Origin: an uncultured Acidobacteriota bacterium
Lineage (GTDB): Bacteria; Acidobacteriota; Vicinamibacteria; Marinacidobacterales; SMYC01
Direction: 5' to 3'
DNA length: 35,306 nt
Assembly (NCBI GenBank): GCA_947259165.1
Contig: CAMYKY010000022.1
Coordinates: forward strand, 1-35,306
Shown here: piece by piece, positions 17,229-24,585 of the stretch
Layout: each line of letters starts with the position of its first letter
Numbering within the stretch: position 1 is the first letter of the stretch
The notes under the pieces: generated by a model
The model's database searches: none
Seen by the model: the letters and a program-made list of their open reading frames with translations, nothing else
What the model was told of the DNA's origin: nothing
Program-made: the position numbers and the translations under genes

Positions 17229-17912
17229 GTGAGTGTGACGAAACGACTGCCTCGCGAACAACGCATCGTCGAAGTGCTTCGCACGCTTGCTCGCGAGACT
17301 CGCAAAGGACGATACCAGCGAGCGCCGGTCTACGAAGGGCCGTTCTCGCACCGGGCGTCGCCGTTCATGGAGCTGGTGAGCTGTCTCGTGAGCCAGCGCG
17401 TGCGAGACGAGCAGACTACCCGAGTGTGCGCAAAGATCTTCGCCGAGGCGACGACGCCCGAGGAGCTTCGCGCGCTTCCACTCCCGCGGCTCGAGCGAAT
17501 GTTGTACGGCGCCGGCTTTTATCGACAAAAGGCACGAACGCTTCACGCGCTATCGGAGGCCGTCATCGAGCAGGGAAACGTCGTGCCCCAAACTCGGGAA
17601 GGGCTCGAGGCGCTTCCTGGCATCGGACCCAAGTGCGCGAACCTCATCCTCGCCCATTGTTTCGGCCAGCCCACGATTGCGGTGGATACTCATGTCCATC
17701 GGATCTCGAACCGGTTGGACTGGGTGCGGTCGAAAACGCCGGAGAAGACCGAGCAAACGCTGACACCGCTGGTACCGGTGCGCTGGCGCGCTCGAGTGAA
17801 CATCCTTCTGGTGGCGCATGGGCAATTGGTCTGCCGCCCCATCGGCCCGAGATGCGACGAGTGCTCCGTCGCTCCGTTATGCCCCCAACGCGGCCTCCGC
17901 CGCCGCCCATAA
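17229..17912 (+). CDS. nth: Endonuclease III-like DNA glycosylase/AP lyase
   Basis: A 227-residue HhH-GPD glycosylase. The helix-hairpin-helix 'LPGIGPKCANLIL' carries the catalytic lysine K135, and 'AVDTHVHRISNR' carries the catalytic aspartate D153; both match E. coli Nth K120 and D138. The C-terminal iron-sulfur loop C202-x6-C209-x2-C212-x5-C218 has the exact Nth spacing. The enzyme removes oxidised pyrimidines and nicks the abasic site in base-excision repair. The GTG start at 17229 gives a normal N-terminus. It stands alone between two - strand units, and a REP-like element follows the stop. Confidence 0.93.
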   Translation: MSVTKRLPREQRIVEVLRTLARETRKGRYQRAPVYEGPFSHRASPFMELVSCLVSQRVRDEQTTRVCAKIFAEATTPEELRALPLPRLERMLYGAGFYRQKARTLHALSEAVIEQGNVVPQTREGLEALPGIGPKCANLILAHCFGQPTIAVDTHVHRISNRLDWVRSKTPEKTEQTLTPLVPVRWRARVNILLVAHGQLVCRPIGPRCDECSVAPLCPQRGLRRRP

Positions 17913-17935
17913 TGCGTCGGGCCTATCCTCTGCTC

Positions 17936-18045
17936 CATTTGGGGGAGAGGTCGGCTCGCGAAGCGAGACGAGTGAGGGGGATTTTCTTGTGCAGAAGGAA
18001 TGCGTCGAATCACATTTTGGGGAGAGAGCCTCGCCGAGGCTCGAG
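17936..18045. repeat. Two REP-like palindromic units
   Basis: Two units start with nearly the same sequence, CATTTGGGGGAGAG (17936) and CATTTTGGGGAGAG (18013), and each continues into a hairpin. The first stem is CTCGC-GAA-GCGAG (17955-17967); the second is GAGCCTC-GCC-GAGGCTC (18026-18042). They sit between the convergent nth and rlpA genes. The pattern resembles intergenic REP/BIME elements, and the hairpins could act as a weak terminator. No T-run is present. Confidence 0.55.
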
Positions 18046-18057
18046 AAGATCGTGACG

Positions 18058-18708
18058 TTACGGGGTGGTTGCGGCGGCGAGCAGTGCGAAGCCTTGGTGG
18101 CCGGCGCGCTGGAGTTGTCGCTGCAGGGTTTCGGCGCCGTCACGCTCGCGGTACTCACCCACCCAGACGCGGTAGTAGCGGGTGCCGCGATCTTCAAACG
18201 GTGACACGGAAACGGGGGAGTAGCCTTCGGATTGGATGAGCGTTGCGAGGTTCCTTGCCGTGCGCTGTTCGGTGAACGAGCCGACTTGAACGCGCCATCG
18301 CCGTGCGGCGAGCGGGCCTTTCAGGCCGATGACCTCGATGCGGACCTTCGCGACTCCCTTTTCGACGATGCCCAAGTTCCTGGCCGCACCGAACGAGAGA
18401 TCGATGATGCGGTTATCAACGAACGGTCCACGGTCGTTGATGATCACCTCGACTTGCATGCTGGTGTCGAGGTCGGTAACGCGAACCAAAGAGCCGAAGG
18501 GAAGGGTTTTGTGCGCGGCGGTCATTTTCTCAGGAGCCATCGGCTCGCCGCTGGCGGTGGCGCGTCCGGCTTCTTCGAGTCCGTACCAGGAGGCGAGGCC
18601 CACGTCGATGTTCGATGGTGGTGTACCCGGCGTGCGTGGGGGTTGCCGGGCCGAGCACCCACTTGCCAGCAACAGCGCCAGAGCTCCCAGGAGAAAACCG
18701 ATTTTCAT
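18058..18708 (-). CDS. rlpA: RlpA-family septal ring lytic transglycosylase lipoprotein with SPOR domain
   Basis: A 216-residue lipoprotein: the signal ends in the lipobox 'LASGC' with C18 as the lipidated residue. The double-psi beta-barrel (about 34-125) has 'ASWYG', E55, H66 ('AAHKTLPFGS') and D92 ('NDRGPF'). Their spacing of 11 and 26 residues equals that of the catalytic E120, H131 and D157 of P. aeruginosa RlpA. Residues about 138-208 are a SPOR domain ('RWRVQVGSFTEQRTARNLA'), which binds denuded glycan at the septum. The protein should cut naked glycan strands during daughter-cell separation. A TATAAT box lies eight bases before the ATG. Confidence 0.94.
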   Translation of the reverse strand: MKIGFLLGALALLLASGCSARQPPRTPGTPPSNIDVGLASWYGLEEAGRATASGEPMAPEKMTAAHKTLPFGSLVRVTDLDTSMQVEVIINDRGPFVDNRIIDLSFGAARNLGIVEKGVAKVRIEVIGLKGPLAARRWRVQVGSFTEQRTARNLATLIQSEGYSPVSVSPFEDRGTRYYRVWVGEYRERDGAETLQRQLQRAGHQGFALLAAATTP

Positions 18709-18716
18709 TTAGCGGG

Positions 18717-18746
18717 ATTATAGCCGGCCGTCGGGTCTCATGAGAA
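18717..18746 (-). promoter_or_regulatory. rlpA promoter
   Basis: On the - strand, TTCTCA (18746-18741, 4/6 match to the -35 consensus), 18 bases, and a perfect TATAAT (18722-18717). Eight bases (CCCGCTAA) separate it from the ATG at 18708, predicting a leader of one or two bases. Confidence 0.55.
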
Positions 18747-18749
18747 CGT

Positions 18750-20459
18750 TTAGGGAAGCTCGCGAATGAATAGGTCGCCGAGGTTCTGCTCCCAGGTGAA
18801 ATACACGAACGAGTCGTCCGTCGCGAGCACGTAGCTACCGAGGTTTCCGGGGCGGCCGGCGAGATCGGTGATTGCTCGCTCGCTCCCAGTGGAGAGGTCC
18901 ACCTCGTAGATATTGCCCATGCGCTCGGCCCAGCCCGTGAAAACCAATCTCGTTCCGTCTCGGGAGAACCGCGGAAATCGCCCTGGTCCGGACGAAAGCG
19001 GTTTCGTCCGTGTTCCGTCAGGGCTCACGCCCCAGATACGGCCGGCTCCATCGCGCTCCGAATAGAAGGCGATCCAATCACCTTTGGGTGACCAGTGAGG
19101 GAACAAGTCGTCGCCTGCGAACCGCGTGAGCTGGCGAGGCTCGCCGCCCGCCGCCGAAAGCACCCACAGGTCCCGGTTACCGGTGCGCACGGAGTAAAAC
19201 GCAATCGAGTTGCCGTCGGGAGACCACGTCGGGTACATGTCCGCCGAGGGATGAACCGTGAGTTGCCGTGCGGGTCCGCCGGATGCGGGGAGGACCCAGA
19301 GGTCGCGATTGCCGGATCGGTACGCGTAAAACGCAACGCTGTTTGCGTCAGGGGACCACGCGGGTCCCCAGTCCGGGGTCGGCTCATCGGTGAGTTGCCG
19401 GTGCTCGCGACTTTCGATGTCGACGATCCAGAGATCCGGGTTGCCGCTCGCGTCGGAGGTCATCACGAGCTTCTTGCCGTTCGAAGTCAGCGAGATGAAC
19501 TCGACGTAGGCCTCGCCTTCAGTGATCGCTTCGGCGTCAGCCCAGCGTGCCGGAGCTTTCTCGCGTCGTGGCACGCGCCAAACGTTCGCGACGGTTTGCC
19601 CGCGCGAGACAACGAGACGCTTTCCGTCCGCAGAAATGCTCGCATGGCGGATCCCGATGTCACGGGTGACGGCGACCGGCTCACCGTGTGGACGGCCTTG
19701 GGCGAGAGGTTGTCTCCAAACGTCCCTCTTGCCGCGGCGATTGGAAACGAAGTACAGGCTCGTGGAGTCGGGTGACCATGATGGGCTCCAGTCGTTCGTC
19801 CAGCCGTCCGTGATCGCGACGCTCTCGCCGGAAGCCACATCGAGCACGAAAACTTGTGTGACGTTGGCGGTAAGGGAGGAACCGTCGACGTATGCGTAGA
19901 AGCGGCCATCTGGGGAGCCGCTCAGGTCGAATCGTCGCGTGCTCTTTCCGGAGAGAGGAAGTCGTCGTCGATCCTTCGATGATGACGTCGAAACGACCTC
20001 GAGAAAAACGCCGGCCTCGTCTCGCGCGATGACCGCGAGCTCGGTGCCGTCGGCGGACCAGGCACCGGCGCCTGAAGCGAACGACGTTGACGTTTCGATT
20101 CTCTTGGGGGCGCCGCCATCGGTCGCGATGCGATAGTAGCCCCCACCGTCGCGGTCCGACCAAAAAGCCAGCTCATCACCGCTTGGAGCAAAGCTCGGGA
20201 AACGATCATCGCCATCGTGAGCAGAGGTCAAGTTGCGCCGCTCGCCCGTCTCGATCTCCATCAACCAGACATCCCAGTTGCCGCCGAATACGTCGCCCAC
20301 GGAGCTTGCCGCGTACACGAGAAATATGCCGTCTGGGGAGAAGCTCGCGTAGTCCTCGACGCCCGGGTCCGAGGTCAAAGCTCTCGGACTCGTTTGCGCG
20401 GAGATGAAGGAGCTCCAAAAGACGAGAGTCGCTACCGAGAAGATATTGCGCTCGAACGT
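18750..20459 (-). CDS. Secreted TolB-like PD40 beta-propeller protein
   Basis: At least eight PD40/WD40-like blades are visible from the repeated 'SPDG' and 'NxDLWVL' elements ('WSPDANSVAFYAYRSGNRDL', 'WSPDGNSIAFYSVRTGNRDL', 'WSPKGDWIAFYSERDG'). This fold forms protein-binding propellers in the periplasm, as in TolB. The only conventional start is TTG at 20378. Upstream, the open frame encodes a signal peptide ('NIFSVATLVFWSSFISAQ'), and AGGAGG at 20470-20465 is five bases before an ACG codon at 20459. I therefore extend the gene to 20459 and infer either an ACG start or a mutated ATG. It has no kinase domain, unlike the two relics nearby. rlpA follows after 41 bases on the same strand. Confidence 0.8.
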   Translation of the reverse strand, partial: TFERNIFSVATLVFWSSFISAQTSPRALTSDPGVEDYASFSPDGIFLVYAASSVGDVFGGNWDVWLMEIETGERRNLTSAHDGDDRFPSFAPSGDELAFWSDRDGGGYYRIATDGGAPKRIETSTSFASGAGAWSADGTELAVIARDEAGVFLEVVSTSSSKDRRRLPLSGKSTRRFDLSGSPDGRFYAYVDGSSLTANVTQVFVLDVASGESVAITDGWTNDWSPSWSPDSTSLYFVSNRRGKRDVWRQPLAQGRPHGEPVAVTRDIGIRHASISADGKRLVVSRGQTVANVWRVPRREKAPARWADAEAITEGEAYVEFISLTSNGKKLVMTSDASGNPDLWIVDIESREHRQLTDEPTPDWGPAWSPDANSVAFYAYRSGNRDLWVLPASGGPARQLTVHPSADMYPTWSPDGNSIAFYSVRTGNRDLWVLSAAGGEPRQLTRFAGDDLFPHWSPKGDWIAFYSERDGAGRIWGVSPDGTRTKPLSSGPGRFPRFSRDGTRLVFTGWAERMGNIYEVDLSTGSERAITDLAGRPGNLGSYVLATDDSFVYFTWEQNLGDLFIRELP

Positions 20460-20464
20460 GAGAG

Positions 20465-20471
20465 CCTCCTT
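20465..20471 (-). promoter_or_regulatory. Ribosome binding site for the PD40 protein, preceding an ACG codon
   Basis: On the - strand AAGGAGG (20471-20465) is a full Shine-Dalgarno sequence. Five bases downstream lies ACG (20459-20457), in frame with the signal peptide, while no ATG, GTG or TTG is in range. TAGAAT further upstream is a possible -10 box. Confidence 0.6.
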
Positions 20472-20528
20472 TTTTGCCTACCGCTTCGGTATTCTACAAC
20501 GCGATTGACGTGCTCAAAGGAGGTTCCA

Positions 20529-21401
20529 ATGAAGATTCGGATACTCGCGGTCTCAACTTTGTTGACAATCGGCTCAATGGCGATTTTCGCGCAAGATGTC
20601 GAGCCACCGGAAGGCTTTCGGGCGAATCGCATGACCTATTCGCCGCTCATGGATAAGTTGGCGGCCTCGAGAGATGTAGAGGTCACGGCCGAGCAGCTCG
20701 AAGAGCTGAGAACACTTCAGATCGAGGCGATTTGGGATGGGCTCGGGGACTATCAAGCGAATTACGTTCTCGGGCTTCAGACCACGCAGCCCGGCGAGCG
20801 CGTCGTGGGACGCGCGCTAACGATGCGTTTTTTGCCGACGCGGCCTGACGTTCGAGAAGGGCTCGATGAGCTCGCGGAAGAGGGGAATTGGGATCGACGC
20901 TATTACGGTCGCGCGGCCGATGAAGGGGAGCCCGGAGATGTCATTGTCGTCGATCTGGGTGGAGCCTCCGGAGATCAGATGTTCGGTGATGTGGGAGGGC
21001 TGGGAATGAGACTCTCCGGTCTCCGGGGTGCCATCATCGACGGCGGCAGTCGCGACCTCGCCGAGTTGGCGGATTCGAGTTTTGCCGATTTCCCGGTGTT
21101 CGCGAGGTATTTCGACATCGATACCTCGAAATGGCTGGGCGCCGAGTGGAACGTGCCCGTGCGGATCGATCGGGTCACCGTGTTGCCGGGAGATATCGTC
21201 GTCGCCGACGCTTCCGGAGCGCTTTTCTTCCCGCCGCAGCTCGTCGAGCAAGTGTTGGAAAAGGCACGCGCGAAGGTCTCGATGGAAAACTACCAGCGCG
21301 AGCTCTTGAGAAAGAGGGAGCACTCGTTTCGGGAGGTGTATCCGGTGTTGGCTCCCGAGCTGCTGGAGGAGTACAAAAAGCAGACGAAGCCGAAAGACTG
21401 A
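20529..21401 (+). CDS. Exported RraA-like (HMG/CHA aldolase fold) protein
   Basis: A 290-residue protein with the RraA/HMG-aldolase fold. Residues about 105-235 contain 'GDVIVVDLGG', 'GAIIDGGSRDLAEL' (the GxxRD motif that binds the substrate and divalent metal in the aldolases) and 'VLPGDIVVADASGALFFP'. Unlike usual family members, it begins with a signal peptide ('MKIRILAVSTLLTIGSMAIF', then AQD). ATG 20529 is preceded by AAAGGAGG, so the start is secure. The family includes 4-hydroxy-4-methyl-2-oxoglutarate aldolases and cytoplasmic RNase E inhibitors; a periplasmic location excludes the latter. The C-terminal helical tail (240-290) is an extension. Confidence 0.85.
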   Translation: MKIRILAVSTLLTIGSMAIFAQDVEPPEGFRANRMTYSPLMDKLAASRDVEVTAEQLEELRTLQIEAIWDGLGDYQANYVLGLQTTQPGERVVGRALTMRFLPTRPDVREGLDELAEEGNWDRRYYGRAADEGEPGDVIVVDLGGASGDQMFGDVGGLGMRLSGLRGAIIDGGSRDLAELADSSFADFPVFARYFDIDTSKWLGAEWNVPVRIDRVTVLPGDIVVADASGALFFPPQLVEQVLEKARAKVSMENYQRELLRKREHSFREVYPVLAPELLEEYKKQTKPKD

Positions 21402-21549
21402 GAGTTTCGTCAACATGACTGCGTCGCGTTCCAACTCGAAGGCTACCGCACGCGGGCACGGGCGCGAAATCGGCGGCGGAGTTTGGCGTAGCGCTTCAGG
21501 ATTTGTACAATGCGCCTCTCAGCTTGCCGCCGAGAAGGAGTAGAGGCCT

Positions 21550-21897
21550 TTGACAATAGAGCGTCATGAAGTAGGACCACGGATGAGCCAGTGTGTCGTT
21601 CACAACGACACCGTTTACCTCGCCGGTCAAGTCGACGGGGAGGGCTCGCCGAGCGCCGGCGAGCAGACGAAGCGCATTCTCGCGCGCATCGATCAACTCC
21701 TCGAGATGGCAGGTACGGACAAGTCGAAGCTGCTCACGGCTACCATCTGGCTGTCCGACATGCGGTTCTTCTCGGCGATGAACGAGGTTTGGGACGCGTG
21801 GGTGAGTCCTGGCAATACGCCCGCGCGCGCGTGCGTCGAAGCCAAGCTCGCCACGACGCAGTTGCTCGTCGAAATCAGGGTTACCGCGGCCCGCTAG
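21550..21897 (+). CDS. RidA family (YjgF/UK114) protein
   Basis: A 115-residue protein with the trimeric RidA fold: 'VYLAGQVDGEG' near the N-terminus, 'KSKLLTATIWLSDMRFF' in the middle, and 'NTPARACVEAKLA' with R93 matching the active-site arginine that holds the imine substrate carboxylate. RidA deaminates reactive enamine/imine intermediates produced by PLP enzymes. A TTG start at 21550 follows GAAGGAG, and TACAAT (21506-21511) is a possible -10. It is separated by 148 bases from the RraA-like gene, so it is probably transcribed independently. Confidence 0.9.
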   Translation: MTIERHEVGPRMSQCVVHNDTVYLAGQVDGEGSPSAGEQTKRILARIDQLLEMAGTDKSKLLTATIWLSDMRFFSAMNEVWDAWVSPGNTPARACVEAKLATTQLLVEIRVTAAR

Positions 21898-21947
21898 CAA
21901 CCTAGCTCACATCACCTTGGAATAGACACAAAAAAAGGAGTTTCCTC

Positions 21948-22379
21948 ATGAGTACTCGTGCGTTTTTTCTGTTGACCGTCGTCTTGATGGCTGGTTGCGG
22001 GGACAGCAATAACACCACAGCCCCAACCGCGCCGCCTCCCGCCGGCGTTGCTGCCTCGGCCACCGATCTTCGTGTCGGGACTGGAGACGAGGCTGTTGCC
22101 GGTGGCCGCCTCACCGTGAATTACACGGGCTGGCTCTACGATGCTAACGGGCCCGACAACAAGGGGCAACAATTCGACACGGGTCAGAACTTCCAGTTCA
22201 CCCTCGGTGCGGGACAAGTTATCGCAGGCTGGGACCAAGGTTTCGCTGGCATGCGCGAAGGCGGGCTTCGACGACTCGTGCTCCCACCCGAGTTGGCGTA
22301 TGGTTCGGCTGGCGCCGGCGGTGTGATTCCGCCCAACGCTACCCTGGTGTTCGACGTCGAGCTCGTCGACGTCTCCTGA
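21948..22379 (+). CDS. FKBP-type peptidyl-prolyl isomerase lipoprotein
   Basis: This 143-residue protein has a lipoprotein signal with lipobox 'LMAGC' (C17), a Thr/Pro-rich linker, then a compact FKBP domain: 'VNYTGWLYD', 'FDTGQNFQFTLGAGQVIAGW', 'GMREGGLRRLVLPPELAYGS' and 'IPPNATLVFDVELVDV'. These are the conserved FK506-binding pocket segments. It should accelerate proline isomerisation during folding of envelope proteins. AAAGGAG precedes the ATG by seven bases. It converges on the DUF1572 gene with only four bases between the stops. Confidence 0.94.
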   Translation: MSTRAFFLLTVVLMAGCGDSNNTTAPTAPPPAGVAASATDLRVGTGDEAVAGGRLTVNYTGWLYDANGPDNKGQQFDTGQNFQFTLGAGQVIAGWDQGFAGMREGGLRRLVLPPELAYGSAGAGGVIPPNATLVFDVELVDVS

Positions 22380-22383
22380 ACGG

Positions 22384-22920
22384 CTATAGCTGTTTGTAAC
22401 GTCCCGGTGCGCCTTCCGATCCGTCTTTCGGAATGCTGAGGCTTTGCCATCCTGTGGCCGAGCTAACGTGCCGGGCGAGGTAGACGATCTGGCCGATGTG
22501 GTACGAGGCGTGCACGATTTGCCTTTGAATCGCCTCGACTACCGTGTGCTCTTCGTGGCGGATGACGACGGTCTTGTCGAGCTGCGCCGTGGACAGCGCG
22601 CCGAGTGATTCGAACAGCGTCGACCAACCTCGCTCCCAAATCTGCATCAGCTCGTCGCGCGTTCGTTGTGGGTTCGGGTCGAACTCCGCGTCGCGACGGC
22701 GGGTTGTCTTCTCGCCGTCCGACGTCAGGAAGTCGGTCCAACGAGAGACCATATTGCCGCTCAGGTGCTGAATGAGTACGGCAATCGAGTTCGATGATGC
22801 GTCGAGCTCGACATGGAGCCCTTCCGCGTTCGGGATTTGCTCGATCGCCCGCTCGGCGAGTCGTTTCATGCGCTCGAATTCGAAACGCGTGTTTTCGAGA
22901 TAGTGCTGTTTGAAATCCAT
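22384..22920 (-). CDS. DUF1572/DinB-like putative metalloprotein
   Basis: A 178-residue helical protein, 'MDFKQHYLENTRFEFERMKR' at its start. The His in 'LIQHLSGN' and the two His of 'HASYHIGQIVYLA' (HxxxH) form the triad that binds a divalent metal in the DinB/YfiT superfamily. DUF1572 members resemble bacillithiol or mycothiol S-transferases in fold, but their reaction is not known. The ATG at 22920 lies inside the end of the DMT-transporter gene (55-base overlap), so translation is probably coupled. Confidence 0.88.
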   Translation of the reverse strand: MDFKQHYLENTRFEFERMKRLAERAIEQIPNAEGLHVELDASSNSIAVLIQHLSGNMVSRWTDFLTSDGEKTTRRRDAEFDPNPQRTRDELMQIWERGWSTLFESLGALSTAQLDKTVVIRHEEHTVVEAIQRQIVHASYHIGQIVYLARHVSSATGWQSLSIPKDGSEGAPGRYKQL

Positions 22921-23798
22921 AGCGAATCCTCTTTCGCGGGCCTCGTTGCCCCTTTCATCGACACGTAGGCAACTCCCGAGATGACGAGAAGAATGCCCAG
23001 GCCTTGGAGCCAGGAAATACGCTCGCCGAGAGCCAGCGCGCCCAGCACCAAAGAGATCATCGGTTGCAGCAACATTAATAGCGAAGTCTCTAGGGCTGCG
23101 AGGCGTGGAAGAGCGTAGGTGATCATCAGCCAGCCGGCCACCTGGGAGCCGAGCGCGAGTGCTACGAGATAGCCGTGTCCGGGCCAGGTCGGAGCGAGGC
23201 TGAAGCCGGGGTCGACGCCGCCGACGGCCAGCGTGGAGATTGCGGCTCCCGCCGTGGCGTCGAGCAGAGGGCCGGCGGGGCGTACGAGTGTGCGATTCGA
23301 TGCGCGAAACGCGAGGAGAAAAAACGAGTACAAAAGGCCGCTCGCCAACCCCAACACCGTGCCCGCAAACGGCCGTTCGCCGTAAGCGTCTTCCTGTCCG
23401 AGTCCGGAGATGCAGGCCACGCCGATCAGAACGATCGGGATCATTTGGAATGCGGTTTTTGTCGGTCTCTCTCGATGTAGTAGCCACGCGAGGACACCTA
23501 CGAAGACCACTTGAGTGTTTCCGAGAATCGTCGAAAGCCCGGCGCCGATGTAGGCGATGCTTTGGTGCCAAACGGTCAGATCGAGCGCCAGCAAGAAGCC
23601 GGTGGCAACCGCCAGCGAACGAGCTCGCAGGGATCGCCCGTCGCTCTTGCGGCCGATGTACCAGATGAGCGCCAGCGCGGGTAGAGCATAGAGTGAACGA
23701 AACAACGTCGCCGTGGCGGGGGAGACACCGGCGAGCGCCACCCAAATTGGTGACAGGCCGATAAACACGATACCGACGACGGCGATGAAGTGATTCAC
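22866..23798 (-). CDS. EamA/DMT-family transporter
   Basis: A 310-residue polytopic membrane protein with about ten helices in two EamA halves. The first spans 'FIGLSPIWVALAGVSPATAT' to 'NTQVVFVGVLAWLLHRERPT'; the second spans 'LGSQVAGWLMITYALPRLAA' to 'QPMISLVLGALALGERISWL'. The 'E.p' segment at each half end (LLHRERP and LALGERI) is typical of the family. Such proteins export amino acids, metabolites or drugs; the substrate is unknown. The GTG start at 23798 adjoins an inverted repeat. The charged C-terminal tail overlaps the next gene. Confidence 0.9.
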   Translation of the reverse strand: MNHFIAVVGIVFIGLSPIWVALAGVSPATATLFRSLYALPALALIWYIGRKSDGRSLRARSLAVATGFLLALDLTVWHQSIAYIGAGLSTILGNTQVVFVGVLAWLLHRERPTKTAFQMIPIVLIGVACISGLGQEDAYGERPFAGTVLGLASGLLYSFFLLAFRASNRTLVRPAGPLLDATAGAAISTLAVGGVDPGFSLAPTWPGHGYLVALALGSQVAGWLMITYALPRLAALETSLLMLLQPMISLVLGALALGERISWLQGLGILLVISGVAYVSMKGATRPAKEDSLWISNSTISKTRVSNSSA

Positions 23799-23799
23799 C

Positions 23800-23840
23800 A
23801 GCCTATCCTACCGCGTGACGCAATCATCTCAGGATAGGCT
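23800..23840. repeat. Inverted repeat upstream of the DMT transporter
   Basis: AGCCTATCCT (23800-23809) and AGGATAGGCT (23831-23840) are perfect inverse complements with a 21-base loop. The repeat lies directly against the GTG start of the - strand transporter and about 80 bases before the divergent hydrolase. It could be an operator or an RNA hairpin over the start site. Confidence 0.5.
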
Positions 23841-23921
23841 ATCGGCATCGCCGCCCGCCGGCACGGGGCGGCACGGGCGCGGTGCATCTATTTGTCCCGC
23901 CTATCTTGTAAAGTAGCTCGC

Positions 23922-24560
23922 ATGTTCACCAAGGCGCTCGACATCGATGGACCGGTCGGCCGTCTCGAGGCAGTGCTCATGACACCAGCGACGCCGCCGA
24001 GGGCTGCGGCGGTGCTCTGTCACGCCCATCCGCTCCACGGCGGGATGATGCATTTCAAGGTCTTGTTCCGCGTTGCGAAAGTGCTTCAACAGCGAGGCTG
24101 CGCTGTGCTCCGGTTCAACTTTCGTGGCGTGGGCCGCAGCCAGGGTACACATGATGAGGGGCGGGGAGAGCAGGACGACGTCCGTGCCGCGCTCGAGATG
24201 CTCGAGCGTGAATTTCCCGGACTTCCGATCGTCGCCGGTGGGTTCTCTTTCGGCGCGGTTATGGTGCTCCGCGTCGGTATCGAAGACCCACGCGTCACCG
24301 CGCTTATTGCTCTTGGCTTTCCGATCGGCAGGTTGAAGAGCACCGCATTCGCGGCATCGTCGACGAAGCCTCGTCTCTTCGTACAAGGCGAGCTCGACGA
24401 ATTCGGAGATGGTGGCGCGATGGAGCAGTTCGTGGCGACGCTTCCTGAGCCCCGAACGCTGGTCGTCATCCCCGAAAGCGATCATTTCTTTACGGACAAG
24501 ACGGATGAGCTCGCTGTAGCGGTCTCGGAGTGGCCCGCGCTGACGTACGACCTGACATAG
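23922..24560 (+). CDS. Alpha/beta hydrolase, COG2945-like
   Basis: This 212-residue hydrolase has 'VLCHAHPLHGGMMHFKVLFR' near the N-terminus and 'VLRFNFRGVGRSQG', both characteristic of the COG2945 dienelactone-hydrolase-like group. The nucleophile elbow 'GGFSFGAVM' supplies the serine; the acid is Asp in 'QGELDEFGDG', and the His is in 'ESDHFF'. The substrate is unknown. ATG 23922 is preferred over TTG 23892 because the conserved family sequence begins there. No good ribosome site precedes it; TAAAGT seven bases upstream might be a -10 box of a leaderless promoter. Confidence 0.85.
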   Translation: MFTKALDIDGPVGRLEAVLMTPATPPRAAAVLCHAHPLHGGMMHFKVLFRVAKVLQQRGCAVLRFNFRGVGRSQGTHDEGRGEQDDVRAALEMLEREFPGLPIVAGGFSFGAVMVLRVGIEDPRVTALIALGFPIGRLKSTAFAASSTKPRLFVQGELDEFGDGGAMEQFVATLPEPRTLVVIPESDHFFTDKTDELAVAVSEWPALTYDLT

Positions 24561-24565
24561 CGAGC

Positions 24566-24574
24566 TGATATAAT
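24566..24574 (+). promoter_or_regulatory. Extended -10 promoter of the sulfite dehydrogenase operon
   Basis: TGATATAAT (24566-24574) is a perfect extended -10 (TGn plus TATAAT); no -35 is recognisable. The start site would fall at about 24581, five bases before the ATG at 24586. The GAAGG at 24576-24580 would therefore mostly lie upstream of the RNA. Confidence 0.55.
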
Positions 24575-24585
24575 TGAAGGATCTT

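Noticed and set aside
20217..20528. N-terminal extension of the RraA-like gene
   Set aside because: The ATG at 20529 has an excellent ribosome site and a signal peptide.
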